DNA from: Lachnospiraceae bacterium
GTDB lineage: Bacteria > Bacillota > Clostridia > Lachnospirales > Lachnospiraceae
Direction: 5' to 3'
NCBI GenBank assembly: GCA_021199475.1
Contig: JAJQHZ010000084.1
Coordinates: 1 to 64,000, forward strand
Length of the DNA: 64,000 nt
In this document: positions 10,226-19,459 of the stretch, piece by piece
How positions within the stretch are numbered: position 1 is the first letter of the stretch
How the letters are laid out: each line of letters begins with the position of its first letter
Notes under the pieces: model-generated
Told to the model about the DNA's origin: nothing
What the model saw: only the letters and a program-made list of their open reading frames with translations
Database searches by the model: none
Position numbers and translations under genes: made by a program

Positions 10226-10597
10226 CTATTCGCCGGCAGGCGCCTCCTGAATCATCGCTACCAGTTCTTCTTTCGTGATTCCGAGACTGTCCGCCTCCGC
10301 CATCAGACGTTTTACATAGTCATCGTAAAAATTTTTCTTTCTCTTTTCCATAATGGCCTTTTTCGCCCCCGTACGGACGAACATCCCGATTCCCCTCTTT
10401 TTGTAAAGGATCCCCTCGTCCACCAGAAGATTTACCCCCTTCGCAGCCGTTGCCGGATTGATTGCATAGGCTCTGGCCAGCTCATTCGTGCTGGGCACCC
10501 GCTCCTCCTCCAGAAGAATATCCCGCAGGATATCTTCCTCGATCATTTCTTTTATCTGAATGTAAATGGATTTTTCCTGTGAAAGGATTTCATGCAT
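10226..10597 (-). CDS. GntR family (YtrA-like) transcriptional regulator
   Basis: SIYIQIKEMIEEDILRDILLEEERVPSTNELARAYAINPATAAKGVNLLVDEGILYKKRGIGMFV. Confidence 0.92.
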   Translation of the reverse strand: MHEILSQEKSIYIQIKEMIEEDILRDILLEEERVPSTNELARAYAINPATAAKGVNLLVDEGILYKKRGIGMFVRTGAKKAIMEKRKKNFYDDYVKRLMAEADSLGITKEELVAMIQEAPAGE

Positions 10598-10747
10598 TTA
10601 CCCACTTCCTTTCATGCGCGTGTTCGATTCCTGTTTTACAAATATGCGCTTTCGTTCGTCGGTTCATCACTTGTGTAATGAACCATACCACCAATATTTC
10701 ATTCTGTCAAGCAGGATTATTATAAAAACAAATTTTCGAGAAAATTC

Positions 10748-10775
10748 TTGACTTTCCTCCGTATTCTGATAGAAT
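10748..10775 (+). promoter_or_regulatory. sigma-A-type promoter for queT
   Basis: TTGACT (10748-10753), 16-bp spacer, TAGAAT (10770-10775). Confidence 0.6.
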
Positions 10776-10853
10776 GATCAAAGTTGTGCTTCGCGCATAT
10801 TGGCAGATTATAAATGCCGGACGCACACTGGTCGGCGCCATTCGCGCTGCATC

Positions 10854-10893
10854 CGTCTGTTCGAAACCATCCAGACGTAAAATAAAACTAAGG
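10854..10893 (+). promoter_or_regulatory. preQ1-I-like riboswitch aptamer overlapping the Shine-Dalgarno of queT
   Basis: P1 stem CGTCTG (10854-10859)/CAGACG (10872-10877), loop TTCGAAACCATC, A-rich tail TAAAATAAAACTAAGG running into AAGGAG; loop CC can pair with GG of the SD. Downstream gene is a QueT-type transporter. Confidence 0.8.
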
Positions 10894-10905
10894 AGAGAAT
10901 AAGAA

Positions 10906-11412
10906 ATGAAAAATCAGACACCACGGCAGGGGAACGTTCTGTTCCTGACGCACGCGGCAGTAATTGCTGCGCTCTATATCGTGCTCACGTACATCGCAAA
11001 TGAGCTCGGTATCGCAAGCGGAACCATTCAGGTCCGTTTTTCGGAAGCACTCACCATCCTACCATTTTTCACACCAGCAGCTGTCCCGGGGCTTTATATC
11101 GGCTGTCTGCTCGCCAACATTCTGACGGGCTGCGCCCTGCCCGACATTATCTTTGGGCCGCTCGCCACGCTGATTGGAGCGATCGGCACGTACCTGCTCC
11201 GCCGCCACAGCAAATGGCTCGCTCCGGTGCCGCCCATTGCGGCTAACGCGATCGTGGTGCCGCTCGTATTGCTGTACGGCTACGGCATCCGCCCTCTGTG
11301 GTTTTCCTTTGTGACAGTCACGATCGGAGAAGTCATCTCCTGCGGCGTATTCGGCCTGATTCTGCTCGCCGCCCTGGCGAAATACCGGAACCAGCTGTTC
11401 CCGCAGCAGTAA
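10906..11412 (+). CDS. queT: QueT family queuosine-precursor transporter
   Basis: FLTHAAVIAALYIVLTYIANELGIASGTIQVRFSEALTILPFFTPAAVPGLYIGCLLANILTG. Confidence 0.93.
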   Translation: MKNQTPRQGNVLFLTHAAVIAALYIVLTYIANELGIASGTIQVRFSEALTILPFFTPAAVPGLYIGCLLANILTGCALPDIIFGPLATLIGAIGTYLLRRHSKWLAPVPPIAANAIVVPLVLLYGYGIRPLWFSFVTVTIGEVISCGVFGLILLAALAKYRNQLFPQQ

Positions 11413-11415
11413 AGA

Positions 11416-11465
11416 TCTGTGTCCGGGTGCGGCTTCAGCCGCGAAACTCAATGCCCGGCCGTGTG
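11416..11465 (+). repeat. Family B nested hairpin (single, partial copy) after queT
   Basis: TCCGGGTGCGGCTTCAGCCGCGAAACTCAATGCCCGGCCGTGTGCAT, matches copies at 44.8-45.0 kb. Confidence 0.75.
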
Positions 11466-11474
11466 CATCAAAAA

Positions 11475-11513
11475 CAGGGCAACCGCTTGTTTATGCGATT
11501 GCCCTGCTTTTAT
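11475..11513 (+). terminator. rho-independent terminator after queT
   Basis: CAGGGCAACCGC...GCGATTGCCCTG followed by CTTTTAT. Confidence 0.75.
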
Positions 11514-11549
11514 GCACTCGGCTGCGTAAGATAAAACCTGCCGACATAC

Positions 11550-11693
11550 TTATTCGGCGGGCTTTTCCTTTTTTGCCAGCGTCCTGACATCCTCTATCGC
11601 TTTTTTCACCTCATCCATATCCTTGCATCCGGCAAATTTATCCGCCACCAGATTCAGTATCACTTCCATCTGCTTATCTGTCATTTCGTCCAT
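11550..11693 (-). CDS. small acidic/helical hypothetical protein (47 aa)
   Basis: MDEMTDKQMEVILNLVADKFAGCKDMDEVKKAIEDVRTLAKKEKPAE; start overlaps the 3' end of the helicase gene. Confidence 0.6.
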   Translation of the reverse strand: MDEMTDKQMEVILNLVADKFAGCKDMDEVKKAIEDVRTLAKKEKPAE

Positions 11694-14295
11694 ATTGCCC
11701 TCCTTTTTTCTCCCAAAACCTTTCCTCCTGCTCGCGCACGTTTTTTCGTGTGCAGCGCATTGGCTGCTCCCACTCGACGGGAAACATGCTGCGGTAGCGG
11801 GCGGCGGCGAAGCGCTCGTCGAGGAGCAGGATGACTCCGCGGTCGTTCTCGGTGCGGATGACACGCCCGGCGGACTGCAGCACGCGGTTCATCCCCGGAC
11901 AGAGGTAGGCATAGAAAAAGCCGTCCTCCCCCCGTTTGTCATAAAAATCTTTCAGGAGCTCCCGCTCGGTGCAGACCTGCGGCAGACCTGCGCCGACAAT
12001 GATTGCGCCAATCAGGCGTTCCCCGCGCAGGTCAATGCCCTCGCCGAAGATGCCGCCCATGACGCAGAATCCGGCGAGTCCCTGCGGATGCGGAAGCTCG
12101 AATTTCTCCAGAAATGATTCGCGTTCCTCTTCGCTCATCCGGTTCATCTGACGGACGGTCTCAATAGAATCCCCGTTCTCCATGCAAATCTGGTCAAACT
12201 GATCGGCCACATCGTCCATCATCTGGTAGGAGGAAAAAAATACCATATAATTTCCGCGCTGTGCCTGCACGGTCTCAAACACATATTCTGCCATTTTCCG
12301 ATATTCCTGCAGCGAACGGTTCCGATAACGGCTGCTGGTATCGGTGCCAATCAGCACCAGGCGGTTGGCCGGGTCAAAGACCGGGCGGGCGTAGATTGCA
12401 TAATCATCCTTTTGCGTACTCAGCAGGCTTTTGTAGTAATTGATGGGAAGAAAGGTGGCAGAAAAATACACCGTGCTTCTTCCTTTATCGAAACACTCCT
12501 GCAGATTTTCTGAGATATCCACGCAGTAAAGGCGCAGCAAAAAACGCCCATCCGGAAGAAGCTCCGTGTAGATAACATAATTATCGCTCAGATGGTCGCA
12601 GGTATCCAGGAAACGGCGCAGCTGAAAATAAAATTCCAGTGTTTTCTCGTTCAATTCAGCATTTAGCGAATCCTCCAGAAATGTCTCAATCAGTCCGCAC
12701 AGATTCATCAGCGTCTGAGGGAATGTGCCAATCCCGCCATTTTCGGAATTTAAAATTCTCACATTTTTTCTATCATCCAATTCGCGCTTCTGCTCCAGCA
12801 GCCAGGTATTGCACCGGTTCAGCGCCCGGACGATGGCGCGCACATTGCGCATCAGATCCCCCGGCCGATGCTTACGGGAAAGAATGCGCGGAGCTTCATT
12901 CTGATTGATATTCCCAAGTGCCTGAAATTCTTTTTTTAGTGTCAGAAACTCTTCCTTGCACAGTGACGCAGAATACATGTCGCGCCCGCGCTCGACCAGG
13001 TTGTGCGCCTCGTCAATCAGAAACAAATATTCGCCCTTTACGCCCTCGCCGAAGAACCGTCTCAGCCGGGCGCGCGGATCGAAGATATAGTTATAATCAC
13101 AGATGACACTGTCCGTCCAGAGTGCCGCATCCAGCCCCATTTCAAACGGGCAGACACGCCATTTTTCCGCCTGCGCCTCCAGCGTCTGGCGGTTCAGCAC
13201 ATCATTTTCCGAAATCAGCTCAAAGACCGCGTCGTTGACCCGGTCATAATGTCCCTTCGCGTAGGGGCAGGCGTCTGGATTGCACTCGGTCTCTTCCAGA
13301 AAGCAGATTTTTTCCTTCGCGGTCAGTGTGACCGTCTTCATGCGCAGCCCTTCTCCGCGCAAAATGCCAAAGGCCTCCTCCGCGACCGTTCGCGTAATCG
13401 TTTTCGCTGTCGCATAAAAAATGCGGTCCGCCAGCCCTTCTCCCACCGCTTTTACAGCAGGGAACACGGTCGAGAGCGTTTTGCCGGTACCGGTCGGCGC
13501 CTGAATGAACAGCTTTTTTTTGCGCAGAATCGTCCGATAGACCGAGGATGCGACCTCCTTCTGCCCGGGCCGCCAGGGATAGGGAAATTCAAGCCCCCGG
13601 ATGGATTCCTGGCGAATCTGCCTCCAGTCCACCTCAAACTGCGCCCATTTCCGATACTTGCCCACCAGATCCAGAAACCAGGCTTCCAGCTCGCCTCTCT
13701 CATAAATCTGGCGAAACCGGCGGATTTCCTCCGTTTCCAGATTGCAGTAGGTCATCTGAACGCCAATATAAGGCAGATCTCGATTGACCCCGACCATGTA
13801 GGCGTAGCACTTCGCCTGCGCCAGATGCACCGGTACCGGGTACTCCAGGCTCATGACATCACGGTAGATGCCCTTGATCTCATCGATGTATGTCTGCTCC
13901 GCGATTTTCTTTTTTGATCTTTTCTCACTGTCGAAAGCACTGTGATTGTCAGAAGACTCGTCGGGCTTTGTTTCTCCGTAAGGATTCTTCTCCGTGAAGA
14001 TTCCGTCCGCGCGCCCCTCTACCGTAAGAATCAGCTTGCCTTTCTCAACATCAGCATCCGCGGCATTTTCGGATAAGCTGCCCGGCTCCGTCTCCCAGCA
14101 GACATCAAAAGAAAGCGGTACCTCAGACTGGTATCCGCTCCCCATCCCGCTCTGTATCTTGCGGTGGATGCGGCTGCCCTCCTGCATCGCTTCCTTTTCA
14201 CCAAAACCGCCTCTTCGATTGTCGATATCCCCCTCGCGAAGAATAAACTCTACGAGGCCCCGGACCGAAATCCGGATTTTCTTTTCTTCTCCCAT
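11674..14295 (-). CDS. ATP-dependent DNA helicase, DinG/XPD (DEAD_2) family
   Basis: FIQAPTGTGKTLSTVFPAVKAV; DEAHNL; Cys set around C-X-C-P-Y-AKGHYDR; C-terminal QSAGRVIRTENDRGVILLLDERF. Confidence 0.92.
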   Translation of the reverse strand: MGEEKKIRISVRGLVEFILREGDIDNRRGGFGEKEAMQEGSRIHRKIQSGMGSGYQSEVPLSFDVCWETEPGSLSENAADADVEKGKLILTVEGRADGIFTEKNPYGETKPDESSDNHSAFDSEKRSKKKIAEQTYIDEIKGIYRDVMSLEYPVPVHLAQAKCYAYMVGVNRDLPYIGVQMTYCNLETEEIRRFRQIYERGELEAWFLDLVGKYRKWAQFEVDWRQIRQESIRGLEFPYPWRPGQKEVASSVYRTILRKKKLFIQAPTGTGKTLSTVFPAVKAVGEGLADRIFYATAKTITRTVAEEAFGILRGEGLRMKTVTLTAKEKICFLEETECNPDACPYAKGHYDRVNDAVFELISENDVLNRQTLEAQAEKWRVCPFEMGLDAALWTDSVICDYNYIFDPRARLRRFFGEGVKGEYLFLIDEAHNLVERGRDMYSASLCKEEFLTLKKEFQALGNINQNEAPRILSRKHRPGDLMRNVRAIVRALNRCNTWLLEQKRELDDRKNVRILNSENGGIGTFPQTLMNLCGLIETFLEDSLNAELNEKTLEFYFQLRRFLDTCDHLSDNYVIYTELLPDGRFLLRLYCVDISENLQECFDKGRSTVYFSATFLPINYYKSLLSTQKDDYAIYARPVFDPANRLVLIGTDTSSRYRNRSLQEYRKMAEYVFETVQAQRGNYMVFFSSYQMMDDVADQFDQICMENGDSIETVRQMNRMSEEERESFLEKFELPHPQGLAGFCVMGGIFGEGIDLRGERLIGAIIVGAGLPQVCTERELLKDFYDKRGEDGFFYAYLCPGMNRVLQSAGRVIRTENDRGVILLLDERFAAARYRSMFPVEWEQPMRCTRKNVREQEERFWEKKGGQYGRNDR

Positions 14296-14320
14296 AGCTT
14301 ACAACCGGAAGACACCCCAA

Positions 14321-14548
14321 TCACGCGTCCGCAAATTTTCCCAGCACCCGTTCCAGCTCTGCATTCTCGTCACTGTATGTCACGACCAGCACCTGCGTGA
14401 GATCCAGACTCATGACCCCCATAATCGATTTTGCATCAATCAGAGCGCCCTCATTCAGTATATTCACAGCAAAATCACACCGATCCGCCGCCTGCTCAAA
14501 TTCACGCACCTCGTCTACTGACCTCAGCCGAATCCTTCTCTTCGTCAT
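14321..14548 (-). CDS. HPr family phosphocarrier-like protein lacking the catalytic His
   Basis: 75 aa with DAKSIMGVMSLDL Ser-46-like motif; N-terminal region lacks the xxHARPA motif. Confidence 0.8.
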   Translation of the reverse strand: MTKRRIRLRSVDEVREFEQAADRCDFAVNILNEGALIDAKSIMGVMSLDLTQVLVVTYSDENAELERVLGKFADA

Positions 14549-14635
14549 AAAACCCTTCCCCTTTCAGTCGCACTCATGATGTCAATGATTCTTTGTATCC
14601 CGCTCTTTTAAAAAGAAGCCATGATAACATGATAA

Positions 14636-14692
14636 AACGAAAAGCCGCGGCAGAGCCAGCCCCAAATCTGCTCCGTCGCGGCTCTTTCATTT
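14636..14692 (-). terminator. rho-independent terminator after rpoD
   Basis: Minus strand AGAGCCGCGACGGAGC...GCTCTGCCGCGGCTTTTCGTTTT. Confidence 0.75.
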
Positions 14693-14710
14693 CAATGTGA
14701 AACGTTTATT

Positions 14711-15850
14711 CTAGTTCAGAAAATCCTTCAGTCTCTTGCTTCTGGACGGATGCCTCAGCTTGCGCAGGGCCTTCGCCTCAATCTGGCGGATGCGCTCCCG
14801 GGTGACATTGAACTCCTTGCCAACCTCCTCGAGCGTCCGCGCCCGGCCGTCCTCCAGGCCGAAACGAAGCTTCACGACCTGCCGTTCCCGCTCTGTCAGC
14901 GACTCCAACGCGGTCGCCAGCTCCTCGCGGAGCATCGAAAACGCGGCGGAATCCGCCGGGGAAAGCGCGGTGTCGTCCTCAATGAAATCACCCAGATGGG
15001 AGTCGTCCTCCTCGCCGATCGGCGTATCCAGCGATACCGGATCCCTGGAGATCTTCAGCACCTCGCGCACACGGGCCACCGGCACGTTCAGCCGTTCCGC
15101 CACTTCCTCGGGGGTCGGCTCCCGCCCCAGCTCCTGCAGAAGCGTGCGCGTCATGCGCAGCGTTTTATTGATGGTCTCGACCATATGTACCGGAACACGA
15201 ATCGTACGTCCCGTATCCGCGATCCCGCGGGTGATGGCCTGACGAATCCACCAGGTCGCGTACGTACTGAACTTATATCCCTTGGTGTAATCAAATTTAT
15301 CAACGGCCTTCATCAGGCCCATATTGCCCTCCTGAATCAGATCCAGGAACGGCATCCCTCTGCCTACATACTTCTTGGCAATGCTCACTACGAGACGGAG
15401 ATTCGCTTCGGTCAGCTTTTTCTTGGCTTCTTCATCGCCCTGTTCTACTCGTTTGGCCAGCTCAATCTCTTCTTCCCCGGATAGAAGGGGAACATTACCG
15501 ATTTCCTTCAGGTACATCCGGACCGGGTCCTCTGTACTGACTCCTTCGAGCACATCTACGTCATTGATCAATTCGACCTCTTCGTGATCGGACATCAGAA
15601 TGTCATCCTCAGGCTCGAGCAGGATATCGTCCGCATTGTCTTCGGGGGATTCGTCCGGCGATTTGCCCTGTACAACATCAATATGATTCTTTTCAAAATA
15701 ATCAAGAATCACATCCATCTTGTTCTCTGTCAATTCCATCCCGGAAAATGCGTTCATAATCTCATCGTACATGAGGGTGTTTTTCCTGGTCGCAGCGAGT
15801 GCCTTCAGGCTTTCAAGCGTTTTCAGAAACTGTTCCTGTGCTTCATTCAT
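14711..15850 (-). CDS. rpoD: RNA polymerase sigma factor RpoD (SigA)
   Basis: [101 protein letters not shown]...[15 protein letters not shown]. Confidence 0.98.
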   Translation of the reverse strand: MNEAQEQFLKTLESLKALAATRKNTLMYDEIMNAFSGMELTENKMDVILDYFEKNHIDVVQGKSPDESPEDNADDILLEPEDDILMSDHEEVELINDVDVLEGVSTEDPVRMYLKEIGNVPLLSGEEEIELAKRVEQGDEEAKKKLTEANLRLVVSIAKKYVGRGMPFLDLIQEGNMGLMKAVDKFDYTKGYKFSTYATWWIRQAITRGIADTGRTIRVPVHMVETINKTLRMTRTLLQELGREPTPEEVAERLNVPVARVREVLKISRDPVSLDTPIGEEDDSHLGDFIEDDTALSPADSAAFSMLREELATALESLTERERQVVKLRFGLEDGRARTLEEVGKEFNVTRERIRQIEAKALRKLRHPSRSKRLKDFLN

Positions 15851-16014
15851 AAAAACAATCTCCTTTCGCCATTTACAATACCATTTTTGTCAATCCGTGT
15901 CAACGCATAGCGAAAAAATGGTAAAAATTGCATACGAAATACCGCGCCCATGAATCCGCCACAGCAGCGTTCGTTTTCGCACATTCCGCTGTATAAATGC
16001 AATAAGTAACTTTT

Positions 16015-17913
16015 TTAATTTCCTCTCAGGCTGATCACCGGTCCGCCGGTGTGCTCAATATATTCTCTGGTAATCTGCACGCTGCCGATGCTGTCATCCT
16101 TGGGAATCTCGTACATGATATCCAGCATGAATTCCTCGATGATGGCGCGAAGTGCGCGCGCACCGGTTTTCTTCTTCATGGCTTTCTCCGCGATAGCCTC
16201 AAGCGCCCCGTCGTCCAGCGTCAGCTCCACCTCGTCCATGGCCAAAAGCTTCTGGTACTGGCGGATAATCGCGTTGCGCGGTTCCTTTAAAATGCGAACC
16301 AGCATCTCCTTTGTCAGAGACTGCAGCGGACAGATGATCGGAAGGCGTCCGAGAAATTCCGGAATCATGCCAAACTTGCGCAGATCCTCGACCTCCACCT
16401 TCATGAGCAGATCCGGGTCTTCGTCATACTTATCCTTTAAATCGGAGAAAAACCCAATCGAAGCCTGTTTGTTCAGGCGCTCCTTGATAATCCCCTCGAG
16501 GCCCGGAAACGCGCCGCCGCAGATAAACAGAATGTTGCTGGTGTCGACGGTCTCGATCGGGACCATAGAGTTTTTGCTTGCCGCGCCGACCGGTACCTCG
16601 ATCTCACTGCCCTCGAGCAGCTTCAGCATGCCCTGCTGTACCGCCTCTCCGCTGACATCGCGCTGGTTGGTATTTTTCTTCCGCGCGATTTTATCAATCT
16701 CATCAATGAAAATAATCCCCTGCTCCGCACGCGCCACATCGTTGTCCGCGGCGGCAAGAAGCCGGGAAACTACGCTTTCAATATCATCGCCGATATAGCC
16801 TGCCTCTGTCAGAGACGTCGCATCCGCGATAGCAAGCGGCACATCCAGCAGCCGGGCGAGCGTCTTCACCAGGTAGGTCTTGCCGCAGCCGGTCGGTCCA
16901 AGCAGCAGCATATTGGACTTTTCGATGTCCACATCATCAAAAAGGACGTTCGAGCGGTCCGCCAGATTCCCATCTGTCAGAACATTCCCCTCATCGTCGG
17001 TCTGCTCCCCCGCCTTTTCTCTCTTCTCATAATCGGCAATTCTCTTATAATGATTGTATACCGCTACGGATATCACCTTTTTCGCATGCTCCTGCCCCAC
17101 CACATACTCATCCAGGCTTGCCTTGATTTTATGCGGTGCGGGGATATGAGCGATATCCAGCTCCTTTTGCGGCTTTTTCTCCTTCGGCTTCTTTTTCACC
17201 TGCTGCTGCGGGCGCGGCATACCGAAGTTGCCAAACAGGTCGCCCAGATTAATCATGCTGATCGAAGGAATGCGGAAGCTTCTGTGGCTGCCGTCGCCGG
17301 AAGTGTCTTCGCCGGACGGAGTTTCCGAATGAGCTTCGGTCCTGGGGGCGGTTTCTTCCGCGTCCTTCCCGGCGCTGACCACCTCACCGGTCACACCATC
17401 AGCCCCGTTTTCTCCTTCTTTTTTCTCATCCGCAGCCACGCCGGCGGCTCCGGCTCCGTTTGCGGACGCCGGATTTTTCTTCTGCGCGTCCGCGCCATCG
17501 CCCGTATTTCCAGAAATGCCGTCAGTTTCAGCTCCGTTCGGTGACACCGGCTTGTCCTTCTGCGCATCCGCGCCATCGCCCGTATTTCCAGAAATGCCGT
17601 CAGTTCCGGCTCCGTTCGATGACACTGACTTGTCCTTCTGCGCGTCCGCGCCATCGCCCGCGTTCCCGGAAGCTCCTGTGCCTCCAAAGCCTCCCGGAAA
17701 GGTGAATTTAGCGAATTCCCCGGTCAGTCTCTGCATATCCTCCTGCGAAATCTGCGCGGACTGCATCGTATTAAATGCCCGCTGAATGCAGTCCGGACAG
17801 ACATGGATGCCGCCCGGTATCTCGATCAGCTTGCCCGCGGTACTCTCAGATCTTCCGCAGATCATACAATAGCTCTCATATCCGTTTTTCTTATCTTTTT
17901 CGTTACTGCTCAT
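16015..17913 (-). CDS. clpX: ClpX-type ATP-dependent protease ATPase subunit with zinc finger and a long repeat-containing linker
   Basis: C4 zinc finger CMICG...CPDC; DEYVVGQEHAKKVISVAVYNHYKRI; GPTGCGKT; FIDEIDKIARK; SIGFF loop; start set at MSSNEKDKKNG. Confidence 0.88.
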   Translation of the reverse strand: MSSNEKDKKNGYESYCMICGRSESTAGKLIEIPGGIHVCPDCIQRAFNTMQSAQISQEDMQRLTGEFAKFTFPGGFGGTGASGNAGDGADAQKDKSVSSNGAGTDGISGNTGDGADAQKDKPVSPNGAETDGISGNTGDGADAQKKNPASANGAGAAGVAADEKKEGENGADGVTGEVVSAGKDAEETAPRTEAHSETPSGEDTSGDGSHRSFRIPSISMINLGDLFGNFGMPRPQQQVKKKPKEKKPQKELDIAHIPAPHKIKASLDEYVVGQEHAKKVISVAVYNHYKRIADYEKREKAGEQTDDEGNVLTDGNLADRSNVLFDDVDIEKSNMLLLGPTGCGKTYLVKTLARLLDVPLAIADATSLTEAGYIGDDIESVVSRLLAAADNDVARAEQGIIFIDEIDKIARKKNTNQRDVSGEAVQQGMLKLLEGSEIEVPVGAASKNSMVPIETVDTSNILFICGGAFPGLEGIIKERLNKQASIGFFSDLKDKYDEDPDLLMKVEVEDLRKFGMIPEFLGRLPIICPLQSLTKEMLVRILKEPRNAIIRQYQKLLAMDEVELTLDDGALEAIAEKAMKKKTGARALRAIIEEFMLDIMYEIPKDDSIGSVQITREYIEHTGGPVISLRGN

Positions 17914-18004
17914 TTCTCTCCTCTGCAAATAATGATATTTGCCTGTCCGCCCGATGTGCACTCCCGGCTCCAAAAGGCGGATTCTTTTTACAGCTCCCTG
18001 CTGT

Positions 18005-19321
18005 TTATCTGAATGGTCCCCGGCTGTCGAACGGCTGTGTATTCTGTGGGCCGGATCCACTGTTTTCCGGCTGTTCCGAAAATGTGACGCTGAGCGTCCG
18101 CGATGTATAGTCGCCTCTGCTCGCTCTCAAAATCTCCATAGATACCGTCTCACCAGCACGGTAATATTCCAACAGTTCCTCAAAGCCTTCCGTGGAGGAT
18201 ATGGTCACACCATCCATTTCACAGATGATATCGCCCTGCTGCAGGCCCGCGTCCTCTGCCGGGGAATCATCCGCCACATAGGTCACATACACCCCGTTGG
18301 GAATATCATACAGGCTTCTCGCCTCTGTGGAGACATCCTGCGTGTATGCCCCCAGATATCCGCGCTCGTCCTCACCTGGCTTTGTCCGCGTCTCACGCTC
18401 CATCAACGCGCTGAGCACCGGCTTCGCCTCGTCAATCGGAATGGCATATCCCATTCCCTCGACACCGGAGGAAGCCACCTTGGCGGAATTAATCCCGATC
18501 ACCTCTCCCTGTGCGTTGAGCAGGGCTCCGCCGCTGTTTCCCGCATTGATCGCCGCGTCCGTCTGAATGTATTCTCTTGTTACACCGTCAATCTCCAGAG
18601 AACGATTCAGCGCACTGACAATCCCACTGGTAACACTCTGTCCGTAGCCCAGCGCGTTGCCAATCGCAACCGCCGGCTCTCCGATGACCAGTGCTCCGGA
18701 AGAGCCCAGTTCTGCGATCCCGATCGCTTCCCGCACCTCATCCGGAATATCCTCCAGCACCACTGCAATGACAGCAAGGTCATACTCCTCATCACTGCCT
18801 TTCATCACAGCATCCGCTGTCGTCTCCTCATCCGTTTCCACTGAAAAAATCACGCTTAAGGTCGAAGCACCCTGAATCACATGATAATTCGTGGCAATCA
18901 GCAGCTCCGTATCGTTCTGCCCGATAATAATCCCGGAACCGCTGCTGACGCTCTCGATTTCCATGGATTCGCGGAACATTGTGGTCATCTCCTGAACGGA
19001 TTTATTGGTAACCGCAACCACCGACGGCATCGCTTTTTTTACTACTTCCACAACATCCAGTGTCTGCCCGGAGGCCGCGTTCTCCTGCAGGCCGCCCTCG
19101 GCATTCTCATTCGAGGCACTCTCTGCCTCTGTGTCTGTATCAGTATCTGTCTGGGACTCTTCTTCCGTCTCTTCCAGAGAAACGGTGCTCCGTGCCAGCA
19201 GACTCCGCACCTGCGCCGCGCCCAGATAAATGCCTCCCACTATGATAAGCAGGGTCAGGAGCAGAAGCAGCGCAAACATTGGCCTGTTATGATGATTGTT
19301 TCTCTGATCTCTGTCGTCCAT
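18005..19321 (-). CDS. HtrA/DegP-like trypsin-type serine protease with PDZ domain
   Basis: GSGIIIGQNDTELLIATNYHVIQGA; YDLAVIAV; QTDAAINAGNSGGALLNAQGEVIGIN; C-terminal PDZ; N-terminal TM. Confidence 0.95.
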   Translation of the reverse strand: MDDRDQRNNHHNRPMFALLLLLTLLIIVGGIYLGAAQVRSLLARSTVSLEETEEESQTDTDTDTEAESASNENAEGGLQENAASGQTLDVVEVVKKAMPSVVAVTNKSVQEMTTMFRESMEIESVSSGSGIIIGQNDTELLIATNYHVIQGASTLSVIFSVETDEETTADAVMKGSDEEYDLAVIAVVLEDIPDEVREAIGIAELGSSGALVIGEPAVAIGNALGYGQSVTSGIVSALNRSLEIDGVTREYIQTDAAINAGNSGGALLNAQGEVIGINSAKVASSGVEGMGYAIPIDEAKPVLSALMERETRTKPGEDERGYLGAYTQDVSTEARSLYDIPNGVYVTYVADDSPAEDAGLQQGDIICEMDGVTISSTEGFEELLEYYRAGETVSMEILRASRGDYTSRTLSVTFSEQPENSGSGPQNTQPFDSRGPFR

Positions 19322-19459
19322 TCCAGCATTTCCCCTCAAAACAATTTCTGAATGTATGACAGTTTAGCAGAGAAATGTGTCGAATTTGTGTAAAGTGTTC
19401 CCGCCTGTGCAGGGTTTTCCGTCAAATCTGCAATCAGTCACAGATGATGAAACTTCTTT

